This document shows, piece after piece, positions 11,618-19,020 of a stretch of DNA of 39,317 nucleotides. A program made the translations under genes and the position numbers. The stretch comes from an uncultured Lachnospiraceae bacterium (lineage in GTDB: Bacteria > Bacillota > Clostridia > Lachnospirales > Lachnospiraceae). Every line of letters starts with the position of its first letter. Position 1 is the first letter of the stretch. The notes below the pieces were generated by a model, which was not told the DNA's origin, searched no databases, and was given only the letters and a program-made list of their open reading frames with translations. The stretch is taken from the NCBI GenBank assembly GCA_949740725.1, contig CATJIO010000178.1, positions 1 through 39,317 of the forward strand. Direction: 5' to 3'.

Positions 11618-13447
11618 TTACATCCTCTCCGGAGCCTCAAATCCCAACACCTGAATGCAGGCATTCAGTACGTCCTTCGCCAGAGCAATCAGCCGGATAA
11701 AGCTCCTCTGTTTCCCTTTATCCTCTTCTCCCAATATCTTTGTATTATGATAGAAACGGTTAAATTCATTAGATAATTCATAAATATACTGGCAGATCTT
11801 ATGGGGCGCCCGCTCCACAAAAGCCGCCTCCATGGCCTCCTGGTATCTGGAAATCTGCAACATCAGCCCCTTCTCCGCCTCTGAGCCAGCCGGAAGGATC
11901 ACACCCTCTGCTTCCCTCCCTCCCAGCTCCTGGTATTTACTTAAGATGGAGGTAATCCGCACAATAGTGTAGAGAATGTACGGCCCAGTATTCCCCTCGA
12001 AGGAGATAAACCGGTCAATGTCAAAGATATAATCCTTCGCCGCCTGATTGGACAAGTCTCCATACTTTAATGCCGCCAGCCCCACCAGCTTTGCGGTCCC
12101 TCTGGCCTCATCCTCTGACACAGTCCTGTTCTCCATAATTCTCTGATAAACCGCCTCATTAATATCCCCAATAAGCTGCTCCAGCCGCATAACACCGCCG
12201 TCTCTGGTCTTAAAGGGCTTCCCGTCCTTCCCATTCATTGTGCCAAATCCTAAAAAGCTCATGGGCATATCTTTTGACACAAAACCAGCCTTCTTTGCCA
12301 CACGGAATACCTGGGTAAAATGAAGTTCCTGCCGCTTATCGGCAATATAAATATACGCATCTGGATGGAGATCCTTCTCCCGCTCGATGATGGTCCCCAG
12401 ATCTGAGGTGGCATAGAGGGCAGCTCCGTCGGATTTGCGGACAATGCAGGGCGGAAGCTCCTTGGAGTCTCCTGGCTCCCCGATATCCACCACCAAAGCC
12501 CCCTGACTTTCATAGGCAAGCCCCTGCTGCTCCAGATCCTTGATCAAATCCGGGATGTACTTCTGGGCATCGCTCTCCCCTTTCCACAGATCAAAGGACA
12601 CAGCAAGGTTTCCGTAATTTTTCTCCAGATCCGCCTTAGATACCCGCATAATGTGATTCCAGATCGCCAAGAAAGGCGGGTATCCCTCCTGAAGCCTTCT
12701 GGTAGCTAAATGGGCCCTGTGGGCAAATGCCTCTGACTCTTTCTCCTTTGCCTGGATCTCCTCCTGGCTCATCCCCGCCTCTCTGCCTTCCTCCGGCTTA
12801 AACTTCGCCTTCCGGCTGGCAGCCGGGTAGATCTCCTCCAACTCGCTGATGGTAAAAGGCGCCTCCTCAGGGTACTCCCCGGCAAACCCTTCCTGGAAAT
12901 AGGGCAGATCCGGCTTCCTGTCCCGAAGCTCCTCAATAATCAGCCCCATCTGAAGCCCCCAGTCCCCTAAATGTACATCCCCGATCATGTGATGGCCAAG
13001 CGCCTGGCCCATCCGTTTTATACTTTCCCCGATCACCGCTGAGCGGAGATGGCCGATGTGCAGCGGTTTGGCTACATTTGCTCCCCCGTAATCTACCACA
13101 ATGGTTTGCGGCTCCTTGGCCTTCTCCAGCCCCAAACGCCCATCCTCTGCCATCTGATTCATATATTCCGCCACAAAGCCCTCATCCAGCGTTAAGTTGA
13201 TAAATCCTGGCATGACTGCTTCGCACAGAGAAAAGGCTGGGCTGCCCTTAAGCTTCTCCACCACCTGGCCGGCGATATCGATGGGCTTTTTCTTATAAGC
13301 CTTTGCCGCCGCCATGGCTCCGTTGCACTGATACTCACATAGATCCGGCCGGTTGGAAAGAACTGCCTTTCCAAAACGTTCCTCATAGCCACAGGCGGCA
13401 AAGGACTCCTTTAGTTCCTCTTCTATCCGTTCAAGAATTTTCTTCAT
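11618..13447 (-). CDS. argS: Arginyl-tRNA synthetase
   Basis: Class I aminoacyl-tRNA synthetase that charges tRNA-Arg with arginine. The protein has 609 residues, slightly longer than the usual 550-580. It has an N-terminal Add-1-like domain, the HIGH motif as HIGHLRSAVIGESIKR, the core 'VDYGGANVAKPLHIGH', the family block 'ALKYGDLSNQAAKDYIFD' with 'FEGNTGPYILY', and a helical DALR anticodon-binding domain ending with the arginyl-type 'LGFEAPERM'. The class I KMSKS lysine motif is not obvious, as is common for ArgRS. ATG start with AAAGGAG six bases upstream. It follows efp on the minus strand but is separated from it by a strong terminator. Confidence 0.96.
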   Translation of the reverse strand: MKKILERIEEELKESFAACGYEERFGKAVLSNRPDLCEYQCNGAMAAAKAYKKKPIDIAGQVVEKLKGSPAFSLCEAVMPGFINLTLDEGFVAEYMNQMAEDGRLGLEKAKEPQTIVVDYGGANVAKPLHIGHLRSAVIGESIKRMGQALGHHMIGDVHLGDWGLQMGLIIEELRDRKPDLPYFQEGFAGEYPEEAPFTISELEEIYPAASRKAKFKPEEGREAGMSQEEIQAKEKESEAFAHRAHLATRRLQEGYPPFLAIWNHIMRVSKADLEKNYGNLAVSFDLWKGESDAQKYIPDLIKDLEQQGLAYESQGALVVDIGEPGDSKELPPCIVRKSDGAALYATSDLGTIIEREKDLHPDAYIYIADKRQELHFTQVFRVAKKAGFVSKDMPMSFLGFGTMNGKDGKPFKTRDGGVMRLEQLIGDINEAVYQRIMENRTVSEDEARGTAKLVGLAALKYGDLSNQAAKDYIFDIDRFISFEGNTGPYILYTIVRITSILSKYQELGGREAEGVILPAGSEAEKGLMLQISRYQEAMEAAFVERAPHKICQYIYELSNEFNRFYHNTKILGEEDKGKQRSFIRLIALAKDVLNACIQVLGFEAPERM

Positions 13448-13462
13448 ACTTGTCTCCTTTTA

Positions 13463-13520
13463 TTTCTGCCGGCAATGAGCCAAGCGCCCTGCTTGCACGG
13501 GCATTTGGCAGATGCCGCGA
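13463..13520 (-). repeat. Intergenic repeat element, copy A (upstream of argS)
   Basis: This stretch aligns without gaps to 33140-33197 upstream of mreB, about two thirds identical by eye. The best-kept blocks are TTTGGCA.ATGCCGCGA and GCGCCC. In both copies the minus-strand reading is R-G-I-C-Q ... G-R-x-A-x-C-x-x-K followed by TAA, in the same frame. Both copies sit in the 5' leader of a minus-strand gene. It can fold as a hairpin (GCCAA/TTGGC with GCCC/GGGC). Confidence 0.6.
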
Positions 13521-13548
13521 GGTGTGCCCCATTTCTTAAAAATAGCGT

Positions 13549-13577
13549 CAAAAGCCTGCGTCCGAAGACACAGGCTG
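13549..13577 (-). terminator. Intrinsic terminator of efp
   Basis: On the minus strand AGCCTGTGTC pairs with GACGCAGGCT around a TTCG tetraloop (10 bp, one G-T pair), followed by TTTT and then a second T-rich stretch. It lies 40 bases beyond the efp stop and before argS. Confidence 0.85.
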
Positions 13578-13614
13578 AAAAAAATAATCTGTGGGAATAC
13601 GAAAACGGCGGCGC

Positions 13615-14172
13615 TTATGCACGTCCTAGGTACTCGCTGGTTCTGGTGTCGATTTTTACCTTGTCGCCGATATTGACGAACAGAGGCACATTGATCTGGG
13701 CTCCCGTTTCCACGGTAGCCGGCTTGGAAGCGCCAGTGGCGGTATCGCCCTTAAAGCCAGGCTCGGTATCCGTCACTTCCAACTCAACAAATAATGGCGG
13801 CTCGATGGAGAATACGCTGCCATTATAGGAGCATACCTTTACCATCTCATTCTCCTTCACGAACTTCAGGGCATCGCCGATGAGCTCTGAATTTAACGCG
13901 ATCTGGTCATAAGTCTCCACATTCATAAAATTATATAAATCGCCGTCAGAATACAGATACTGCATGTCCACACGATCGATCCTGGCTGCCGGGAACTTCT
14001 CTGTGGGGCGGAAGGTTCTCTCCACCACGCCGCCGTTAATTACATTTTTTAATTTTGTCCGGACAAACGCCGCACCCTTCCCAGGCTTTACATGCTGAAA
14101 CTCCAAAATCTGAACGACTTGTCCGTCGATCTCTAAGGTGATGCCGTTTCTAAAATCTCCTGCTGATATCAT
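13615..14172 (-). CDS. efp: Translation elongation factor P
   Basis: Binds between the ribosomal P and E sites and relieves stalling at consecutive prolines. The 185-residue length is exactly that of the family, with three OB/KOW-like beta domains. The tip lysine is K32 in [10 protein letters not shown], the residue modified in several bacteria. The signature region '[20 protein letters not shown]' closes the protein. ATG start with AAGGAGG nine bases upstream. It has its own sigma-A-type promoter carrying a dyad and a 5' leader hairpin. No known EF-P modifying enzyme gene is nearby. Confidence 0.97.
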   Translation of the reverse strand: MISAGDFRNGITLEIDGQVVQILEFQHVKPGKGAAFVRTKLKNVINGGVVERTFRPTEKFPAARIDRVDMQYLYSDGDLYNFMNVETYDQIALNSELIGDALKFVKENEMVKVCSYNGSVFSIEPPLFVELEVTDTEPGFKGDTATGASKPATVETGAQINVPLFVNIGDKVKIDTRTSEYLGRA

Positions 14173-14241
14173 AAAGATATTCCTCCTTAAATCTCAAGAA
14201 CGCTCCAGCGTTCCTGCCGCCGAGAAATGCGTTCATCTCAT

Positions 14242-14280
14242 TATCGTTTATATTCTAAACGATATTGTGTGCATTTTCAA
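14242..14280 (-). promoter_or_regulatory. efp promoter with overlapping 8-bp inverted repeat
   Basis: Minus-strand -35 TTGAAA (14275-14280), 17-base spacer, -10 TAGAAT (14252-14257). A perfect inverted repeat, TATCGTTT and AAACGATA separated by 7 bases (14242-14264), covers the -10 box and the predicted start. A GAACGC/GCGTTC hairpin lies downstream in the leader, before the ribosome binding site. The promoter is sequence-supported; the operator role is inferred. Confidence 0.75.
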
Positions 14281-14368
14281 CTCTTTTTTTCAGGATTCCT
14301 TAAAAAAGTCTTAAGCGCTGTTACTGTCCACTCCGGTGTCTTAAGTGAGGGAAGTTTAAGGGCAGCGA

Positions 14369-15142
14369 CTACGAGCTCATGCTGTTATGTATCATCTCCA
14401 ACACCTGATGCAGTGGCTCCACCTCCATCTGCCCTGGGGCAGAAGCCTTGGAAGCGCAGCCAAAGGTGATGCAGGATCCAAAGGTCTCCCCAGCCAAGCG
14501 GGTGATGATTCCCTCAGCCGCCATAGCCATAGTCACCATAGGGCGATCCGCATACTGTTCCCGCATGGTCAAGGTGGCCGTCAAAAGTTTCAGTACATCC
14601 ATGCGGCTCTTTGGCATCACCGCCAGCTTTGGAATATCCGCATTCCACTCCTGCATCCGTTTCAGCACCCCGATCATCTCATCCACCTCTGGCGTACGGT
14701 AGAAGTCGTGGCTGGACATAATCACCTTTTTCCCCAGTTGGTGAGCGGCTTCCACAATGGCGGAAGCAGTCTCCTGTCCGGCGGAAAGCTCCACATCCAC
14801 TAAATCCAATCCCCCGGTCTGAAGCGCCGCTAAATTTAACTCTTGATACCGGGAAAGGGATATCCTGGCTTGGCCGCCTTCCTTCTGTGTCCGGATGGTA
14901 AACAGGATCGCCCGTTCTTCCCCAAAGCACTTCCTTAAGCCTTCCAGCACCTGGATCAAGGCAGCCTCGTCCTCTAAAGCCTCAAACCAGTCCGCCCTCC
15001 ACTCCACCAGCTCTGCGGGAAGAGATCGGATCTCTTCCGCTGACTGAAGGATCTCCTCTCTGGTCCGGGCTACGATAGGGACACAGATCTTTGGACGGCC
15101 CTGGCCCAGAATTAAATTTCGTACTTTAACTGATGTAATCAT
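14369..15142 (-). CDS. aroD: 3-dehydroquinate dehydratase, type I
   Basis: Third step of the shikimate pathway: 3-dehydroquinate to 3-dehydroshikimate through a Schiff base. A 257-residue TIM barrel with the type I residues in place: 'VEWRADWFE' for substrate binding, catalytic H145 in MSSHDFYRTP, Schiff-base K172 in PKLAVMPKS, and the closing 'FGCASKASAPGQ' loop. The ATG overlaps the yqeG stop as ATGA. It is the last gene of the nrdR-yqeG-aroD stretch. aroK, another gene of the pathway, lies 13 kb away. Confidence 0.95.
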   Translation of the reverse strand: MITSVKVRNLILGQGRPKICVPIVARTREEILQSAEEIRSLPAELVEWRADWFEALEDEAALIQVLEGLRKCFGEERAILFTIRTQKEGGQARISLSRYQELNLAALQTGGLDLVDVELSAGQETASAIVEAAHQLGKKVIMSSHDFYRTPEVDEMIGVLKRMQEWNADIPKLAVMPKSRMDVLKLLTATLTMREQYADRPMVTMAMAAEGIITRLAGETFGSCITFGCASKASAPGQMEVEPLHQVLEMIHNSMSS

Positions 15143-15696
15143 TCTCTTACCTTACCTTTTTGCTTTCTCCCGGCCCCAAAGGGCTCCTTGGCATGGCTCC
15201 GGCTATAAGCCCAGAGGATCGGTCTCTCCAGCATCCGCTTCAACACAATCTGGATCTCCTCCTTGGGATTCATCGGCGTCACCAAAACACTGTAAATTCC
15301 AGCCCGGTTTGCCCCCCAAATGTCCGTAAACAGCTGGTCTCCCACCGCCACCGTATGCTTTGGATCCGTTCCCATCTTCTCCATGGACTTTTGGTATCCC
15401 TTTACCCCTGGCTTACCCCCTTTAAAGACATAATCCGAGTCCACTTCCCGGGCAAAATCCCGGACTCTTGGCTCTTTATTATTGGACAACAGACAAGTTT
15501 GAAAACCCAGGTGATGGAGGTGAAAGAATAGCTCCCTGGCCTTTTTGTCCGCCGGCGCATTATGAAATGCCAGCGTATTGTCCACGTCAAAGATCAGCCC
15601 CCGAATCCCCCTGTCCGCCATCTTTTCATAAGGAAGCCCATAGGCGCTTTGGACCCATACCCTGGGGTAAAACGGGGTAAATAGCTTATCATACAT
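15139..15696 (-). CDS. YqeG-family HAD IIIA-type phosphatase
   Basis: A 185-residue haloacid dehalogenase-type protein with the nucleophile motif 'LIFDVDNTLAFHNAP' (about residues 34-48), a middle 'CLLSNNKEPRV' (motif II serine) and 'AVGDQLFTDIWGANRAG' (acidic motif). This matches the YqeG family, related to mitochondrial PGP phosphatase. In some bacteria its position next to aro genes is conserved. Substrate is not established here; phosphatidylglycerophosphate dephosphorylation is a family-based possibility. Start ATG with AAGGAG about six bases upstream; overlaps aroD by 4 bases. Confidence 0.88.
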   Translation of the reverse strand: MYDKLFTPFYPRVWVQSAYGLPYEKMADRGIRGLIFDVDNTLAFHNAPADKKARELFFHLHHLGFQTCLLSNNKEPRVRDFAREVDSDYVFKGGKPGVKGYQKSMEKMGTDPKHTVAVGDQLFTDIWGANRAGIYSVLVTPMNPKEEIQIVLKRMLERPILWAYSRSHAKEPFGAGRKQKGKVRE

Positions 15697-15708
15697 CCGT
15701 CGCTCCTT

Positions 15709-16167
15709 CTACTTCTCTTTCTTTAGCAACTTTCCAATTTCTTCCATAAATGTATTGACATCCTTGAATTCTCGATACACAGAAGCAAATCGCACATAAG
15801 CCACCTCATCCAGTTCCTGAAGCCGGCTCATTACCTGCTCCCCGATAACTGAAGAGGGTACTTCCTTTTCTTCTTTATTAAAGATCTCATTCTCGATCTC
15901 ATCAATTATGGCCTTGATCTGCTGGGTGGAAACCGGCCTTTTATGGCAGGAATGAATGATCCCCGCTTCGATCTTGGACCGGTCATAAGTCTCCCGGGAT
16001 TCGTCTTTTTTAATTACCATCAATGGCATAGTCTCCAGTTTTTCGTAGGTGGTAAACCGCCTTCCGCAGGATTCACACTGCCTGCGCCTGCGAATGGAGC
16101 TGTTATCATCTGCAGGCCTGGAATCGATCACCTTTGTATCCATTGCATAACAAAAGGGGCATTTCAA
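15709..16167 (-). CDS. nrdR: Transcriptional repressor NrdR (TTG start)
   Basis: Represses ribonucleotide reductase genes according to ATP/dATP level. The 152-residue length is typical. The N-terminal zinc ribbon has the four cysteines of MKCPFC and CESCGRRF, with the usual RRRR-type stretch 'SIRRRRQCE'. The ATP-cone domain follows at about residues 46-136. The start codon is TTG (16165-16167) with AGGAGG seven bases upstream. The canonical family start MKCPFC supports this choice. No nrd gene or evident NrdR box lies in the window. Confidence 0.96.
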   Translation of the reverse strand: MKCPFCYAMDTKVIDSRPADDNSSIRRRRQCESCGRRFTTYEKLETMPLMVIKKDESRETYDRSKIEAGIIHSCHKRPVSTQQIKAIIDEIENEIFNKEEKEVPSSVIGEQVMSRLQELDEVAYVRFASVYREFKDVNTFMEEIGKLLKKEK

Positions 16168-16201
16168 TGTTTTTCCTCCTCATAATGTGACATTTATCAT
16201 G

Positions 16202-16459
16202 TCATTTGCATTTTCCGGTTATATCTTTCTCTTCCACATCCACCAGGATGATATCCGGCCCTACCTGCCGGATGTCGCAGAAGGGGATGACGAACTCTTT
16301 TTCCCTTCCCAGAAAGCCGCAGATGGTAGGTGGTCCCGGCACGATGATCGCCAGGATACAGCCCTTTTCCAAATCGAAATCAATATCTCCCACAAAGCCT
16401 AACCGCCTGCAGTCTCTAACGTTAATTACTTCCCGATATCTTAAATCACAAATCCTCAT
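16202..16459 (-). CDS. YlmC/YmxH-family sporulation protein (PRC-barrel)
   Basis: An 85-residue PRC-barrel-like protein of the YlmC/YmxH family: MRICDLRYREVINVRDCRRL, then GFVGDIDFDLEKGCILAIIV and 'IPFCDIRQVGPDIILVD'. The reading frame stays open further upstream, but GGAGG seven bases before the ATG at 16459 and the family-typical MR.CDLR start fix this start. In many Clostridia the gene is next to sigG; here sigG is 10 kb away and nrdR is adjacent instead. The exact role in sporulation is unknown. Confidence 0.85.
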   Translation of the reverse strand: MRICDLRYREVINVRDCRRLGFVGDIDFDLEKGCILAIIVPGPPTICGFLGREKEFVIPFCDIRQVGPDIILVDVEEKDITGKCK

Positions 16460-16504
16460 TGGAGCGCCTCCGGCCGCACAAGTTCTTACTGCCATTTTAT
16501 GCGG

Positions 16505-16528
16505 AAAAGGGCCCGGGACCACCCTTTT
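16505..16528. terminator. Weak hairpin after the sugar kinase gene
   Basis: AAAAGGG pairs with CCCTTTT around a GC-rich loop, in the gap between the pfkB-type kinase and ymxH genes. The only T tract is part of the stem, so termination would be partial at best. Confidence 0.35.
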
Positions 16529-16560
16529 AAGAAGCCCTTCTATAGAATATCCCCAGGGAG

Positions 16561-17532
16561 CTATCCTCTGGCAGCAAGGAGCGCTTCAACCTCCTCTGGC
16601 TGAGGCATCACTTTCAGCGCGCCCTTTTTCGTCGTGATCAGGGACGCCGCCCCGTTGGCAAAGGAGAGCATACAAGAAAGCTTTTCTTCGTCCAGATTCT
16701 CCAGGCCGTAGGCTAATACAAAGTGGAGGCAGCTTCCCCCAAAGGTATCTCCAGCGCCGGTGGTCTGGATGGTATTTTCCTGGAGGTAAGGCGCTTTCTC
16801 CACCCGTAGTTTCTGATAATAGGCCCGGCTGCCTTCCTTTCCCATAGATAGAAGGATCAGAGGGATATTGTAAGTATCCTGTAGAATCTGGATACCCTGG
16901 TCAAAGTCCTCCTTACCAGTAAACCACTGGATCTCATTGTCCGATATCTTTAATACATCGCACTGGCGAAGGCCATAGTCCACCTGCTCCTTGGCCAGCT
17001 CCAGGGAAGACCATAAGGGCGGCCGCAAATTTGGATCAAAGGAAATCACCGCCCCCGCCTCCTTGGCGATGGCGATGGCCTTTTTCGTGGCCTTCCGCAC
17101 GTTCTCATGGGTCATGGACAAGGTGCCGAAGTGGAAAATCCGACATTGGCGAAGCATCTCTTCATCCAGCTCCTCCTCTGTGAGCATCATATCTGCCCCT
17201 GGATTCCGGTAAAAGGAAAAGTCCCGATCCCCATCCGCGAAAGTCTGAACAAATGCCAGCGTAGTCCTCACATCCGGATCCATCCGCATGGCGCTGGTGT
17301 CGATTCCCACCTCATCCAATACCTGCTTCAGCTTATTTCCAAAGATGTCTACGCCCACCTTTCCCATAAATGCCGTTTTGCGTCCCATACGGTTTAACAT
17401 TGCCAGCACATTGCAGGGGGCGCCTCCGGGATTGGCCTCATAAAGGATATTCCCCTGACTGCTTACCCCGTTTTCCGTAAAATCAATCAACAGCTCTCCT
17501 AATGCCACCACATCGTATTTCGCATCCTTCAT
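16561..17532 (-). CDS. scrK: PfkB-family sugar kinase, probable fructokinase
   Basis: ATP-dependent phosphorylation of a sugar, most likely fructose to fructose-6-phosphate. A 323-residue ribokinase-type fold. N-terminal 'VVALGELLIDFT' and 'EANPGGAPCNVLAMLNRMG' (the GG sugar-binding motif as NPGGAP is typical of fructokinases); C-terminal 'TTGAGDTFGGSCLH' with the anion-hole GAGD and catalytic aspartate. ATG start with GGGAGG eight bases upstream. It begins 20 bases after pepV and probably shares its mRNA. No sucrose transporter or hydrolase is adjacent, so the specificity is inferred from sequence alone. Confidence 0.85.
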   Translation of the reverse strand: MKDAKYDVVALGELLIDFTENGVSSQGNILYEANPGGAPCNVLAMLNRMGRKTAFMGKVGVDIFGNKLKQVLDEVGIDTSAMRMDPDVRTTLAFVQTFADGDRDFSFYRNPGADMMLTEEELDEEMLRQCRIFHFGTLSMTHENVRKATKKAIAIAKEAGAVISFDPNLRPPLWSSLELAKEQVDYGLRQCDVLKISDNEIQWFTGKEDFDQGIQILQDTYNIPLILLSMGKEGSRAYYQKLRVEKAPYLQENTIQTTGAGDTFGGSCLHFVLAYGLENLDEEKLSCMLSFANGAASLITTKKGALKVMPQPEEVEALLAARG

Positions 17533-17551
17533 CCTGTTTTCCTCCCACTAC

Positions 17552-18955
17552 TTATTTACACAAATCCATGATCACCTGGGCGAAAATCTTCGCTGAGGTT
17601 AAAAGTTCATCAATTACAGCAAACTCGTCAGCCCCGTGCATCTGGTTATCGGTCTCCGGCATGGCCGCACCGAATGCCACTCCATTCTTCAAACTGTGGA
17701 CATATGTGCCGCCGCCCATGGACTGACACTCCCCCTTCCGCCCAGTATACTGCTCGTAAGCGCGGAGCAATGTCTTTACAAAGTCCGACTCCCCGTCCAC
17801 ATGGTGGGGCGGGATCATAGACTTATTTGACAAAATAAAGCCCTTCTTCTTTAGTTTCTTCCGCACCACCTCCAGCATATTTTTCTCTGTAGCACACAGA
17901 GGGCAACGGCTGTCGAAGGTTCCATCTAGTGACTCCCCATCTACGCTCAGCAGGCTAAATGCCAGGGTCAGGGGGCCGGACAGCTCATCCTCCATCTTCA
18001 CCCCCAGCGCCTCGCCCCTGGTGTCTCCATGGGGTATCAGCTTCAGCAGATCCTTGATGGCATCCACCTGGGGGCAGGGAGCCAGAGGAAGCTTTACCAG
18101 CAGAGACAGCAGGCCAGTCAGGGCATTCACTCCCTCATCTGGCGTAGAGGCATGGGCGCCCTTTCCGATGGCGGTGATCATCGCCACATCATGCTCCGCC
18201 TTAATCTCATACTCGACGTTATTTTTCTTTGCCAGCGTCTTTGCCAGATCACATAGGTCAGACAAATCCAGTCCCTGCACCGAGGCGTAAGCCTTGCCTG
18301 GAACCACATTAGCCTTGATTCCGGCCTGGACAGACAGGATCTTAGGCAGTTCCTCCGAGGGCGCAAATTCTCTGGTAAAGTGTCCCTCCAGACGTCCCTT
18401 TTCAATGTTCACTACCGGGAATGCTCCATCTGGCGAAAAGGTCATAGGCGCCTCTGGCTCCTCATCATAATAATGGGGGATGTCCGAGCTTCCGCACTCC
18501 TCATCTGTGCCCAGGATCAGGCGGCAGTTTTTCGTCACCGGAATCTCCAACTCCTTTACCGCCCGCATAGCGTAAAGGGCCGCCACCGCTGGTCCCTTGT
18601 CATCGGCGGTTCCTCTGCCATAGAGCTTTCCATCCCGTTCCACCGGGACGAATGGCTCGGTCACCTCCCAGCCCTCTCCTGCCGGCACCACGTCCAGATG
18701 AGCCAGGATATCCAGATGTCTGCTCCCAGCATTTAAGTCTATGGTTCCCACATAGTTGTCATAATTCTTAATCTGGAAACCGTAGCCCTCTGCTATAGAC
18801 AGCGCCTTAGTCAGAGCCATAAAGGTCCCCTCCCCGTAAGGCTTTCCTGGCTTATATGCCATCTTTTCGCTGTTGATCCGGCATAAGGCGCAGATGTCAT
18901 CCAGCATCTCCTGCCTGTGCCCGTCAATATATTCTTCGATTTTTTTCCTGTACAT
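17552..18955 (-). CDS. pepV: Dipeptidase PepV-like, M20 metallopeptidase
   Basis: Zinc-dependent cytoplasmic dipeptidase. From the ATG at 18955 the protein has 467 residues, the usual PepV size. Metal-site motifs: DILAHLDVVPAGEGW (His-x-Asp), 'YGRGTADDKGP' (bridging Asp), LILGTDEECGSSD (general-base Glu and ligand), and a late 'MGGGTYVHSLKNGVAFGA' with the final His ligand. The frame is open to a GTG at 19003, but the ATG MYRKKIEEYIDGH is the family-like start with a purine-rich AAAGGACGG upstream. With the opp importer elsewhere in the window it would suit peptide use; a direct link is inference. Confidence 0.88.
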   Translation of the reverse strand: MYRKKIEEYIDGHRQEMLDDICALCRINSEKMAYKPGKPYGEGTFMALTKALSIAEGYGFQIKNYDNYVGTIDLNAGSRHLDILAHLDVVPAGEGWEVTEPFVPVERDGKLYGRGTADDKGPAVAALYAMRAVKELEIPVTKNCRLILGTDEECGSSDIPHYYDEEPEAPMTFSPDGAFPVVNIEKGRLEGHFTREFAPSEELPKILSVQAGIKANVVPGKAYASVQGLDLSDLCDLAKTLAKKNNVEYEIKAEHDVAMITAIGKGAHASTPDEGVNALTGLLSLLVKLPLAPCPQVDAIKDLLKLIPHGDTRGEALGVKMEDELSGPLTLAFSLLSVDGESLDGTFDSRCPLCATEKNMLEVVRKKLKKKGFILSNKSMIPPHHVDGESDFVKTLLRAYEQYTGRKGECQSMGGGTYVHSLKNGVAFGAAMPETDNQMHGADEFAVIDELLTSAKIFAQVIMDLCK

Positions 18956-19020
18956 AGTTGTTATTCCGTCCTTTCTTTTTGTGGTAGTCAGGGCTCTGTG
19001 CACAGCCCCTTTTAATGCCT

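Noticed and set aside
13552-13577. Promoter for argS using TTGACG next to the efp terminator
   Set aside because: TTGACG is present, but no -10-like hexamer occurs at 16-18 bases, so it is not called.
16187-16637. Plus-strand frames over ymxH
   Set aside because: Antisense to ymxH, which has a good ribosome binding site and family motif.
18970-19010. GGGCT...AGCCC hairpin after prfC as a terminator
   Set aside because: The T run follows only on the plus strand, where no gene ends; on the prfC strand the stem is followed by TGACTACC. At most it is a leader hairpin of pepV.
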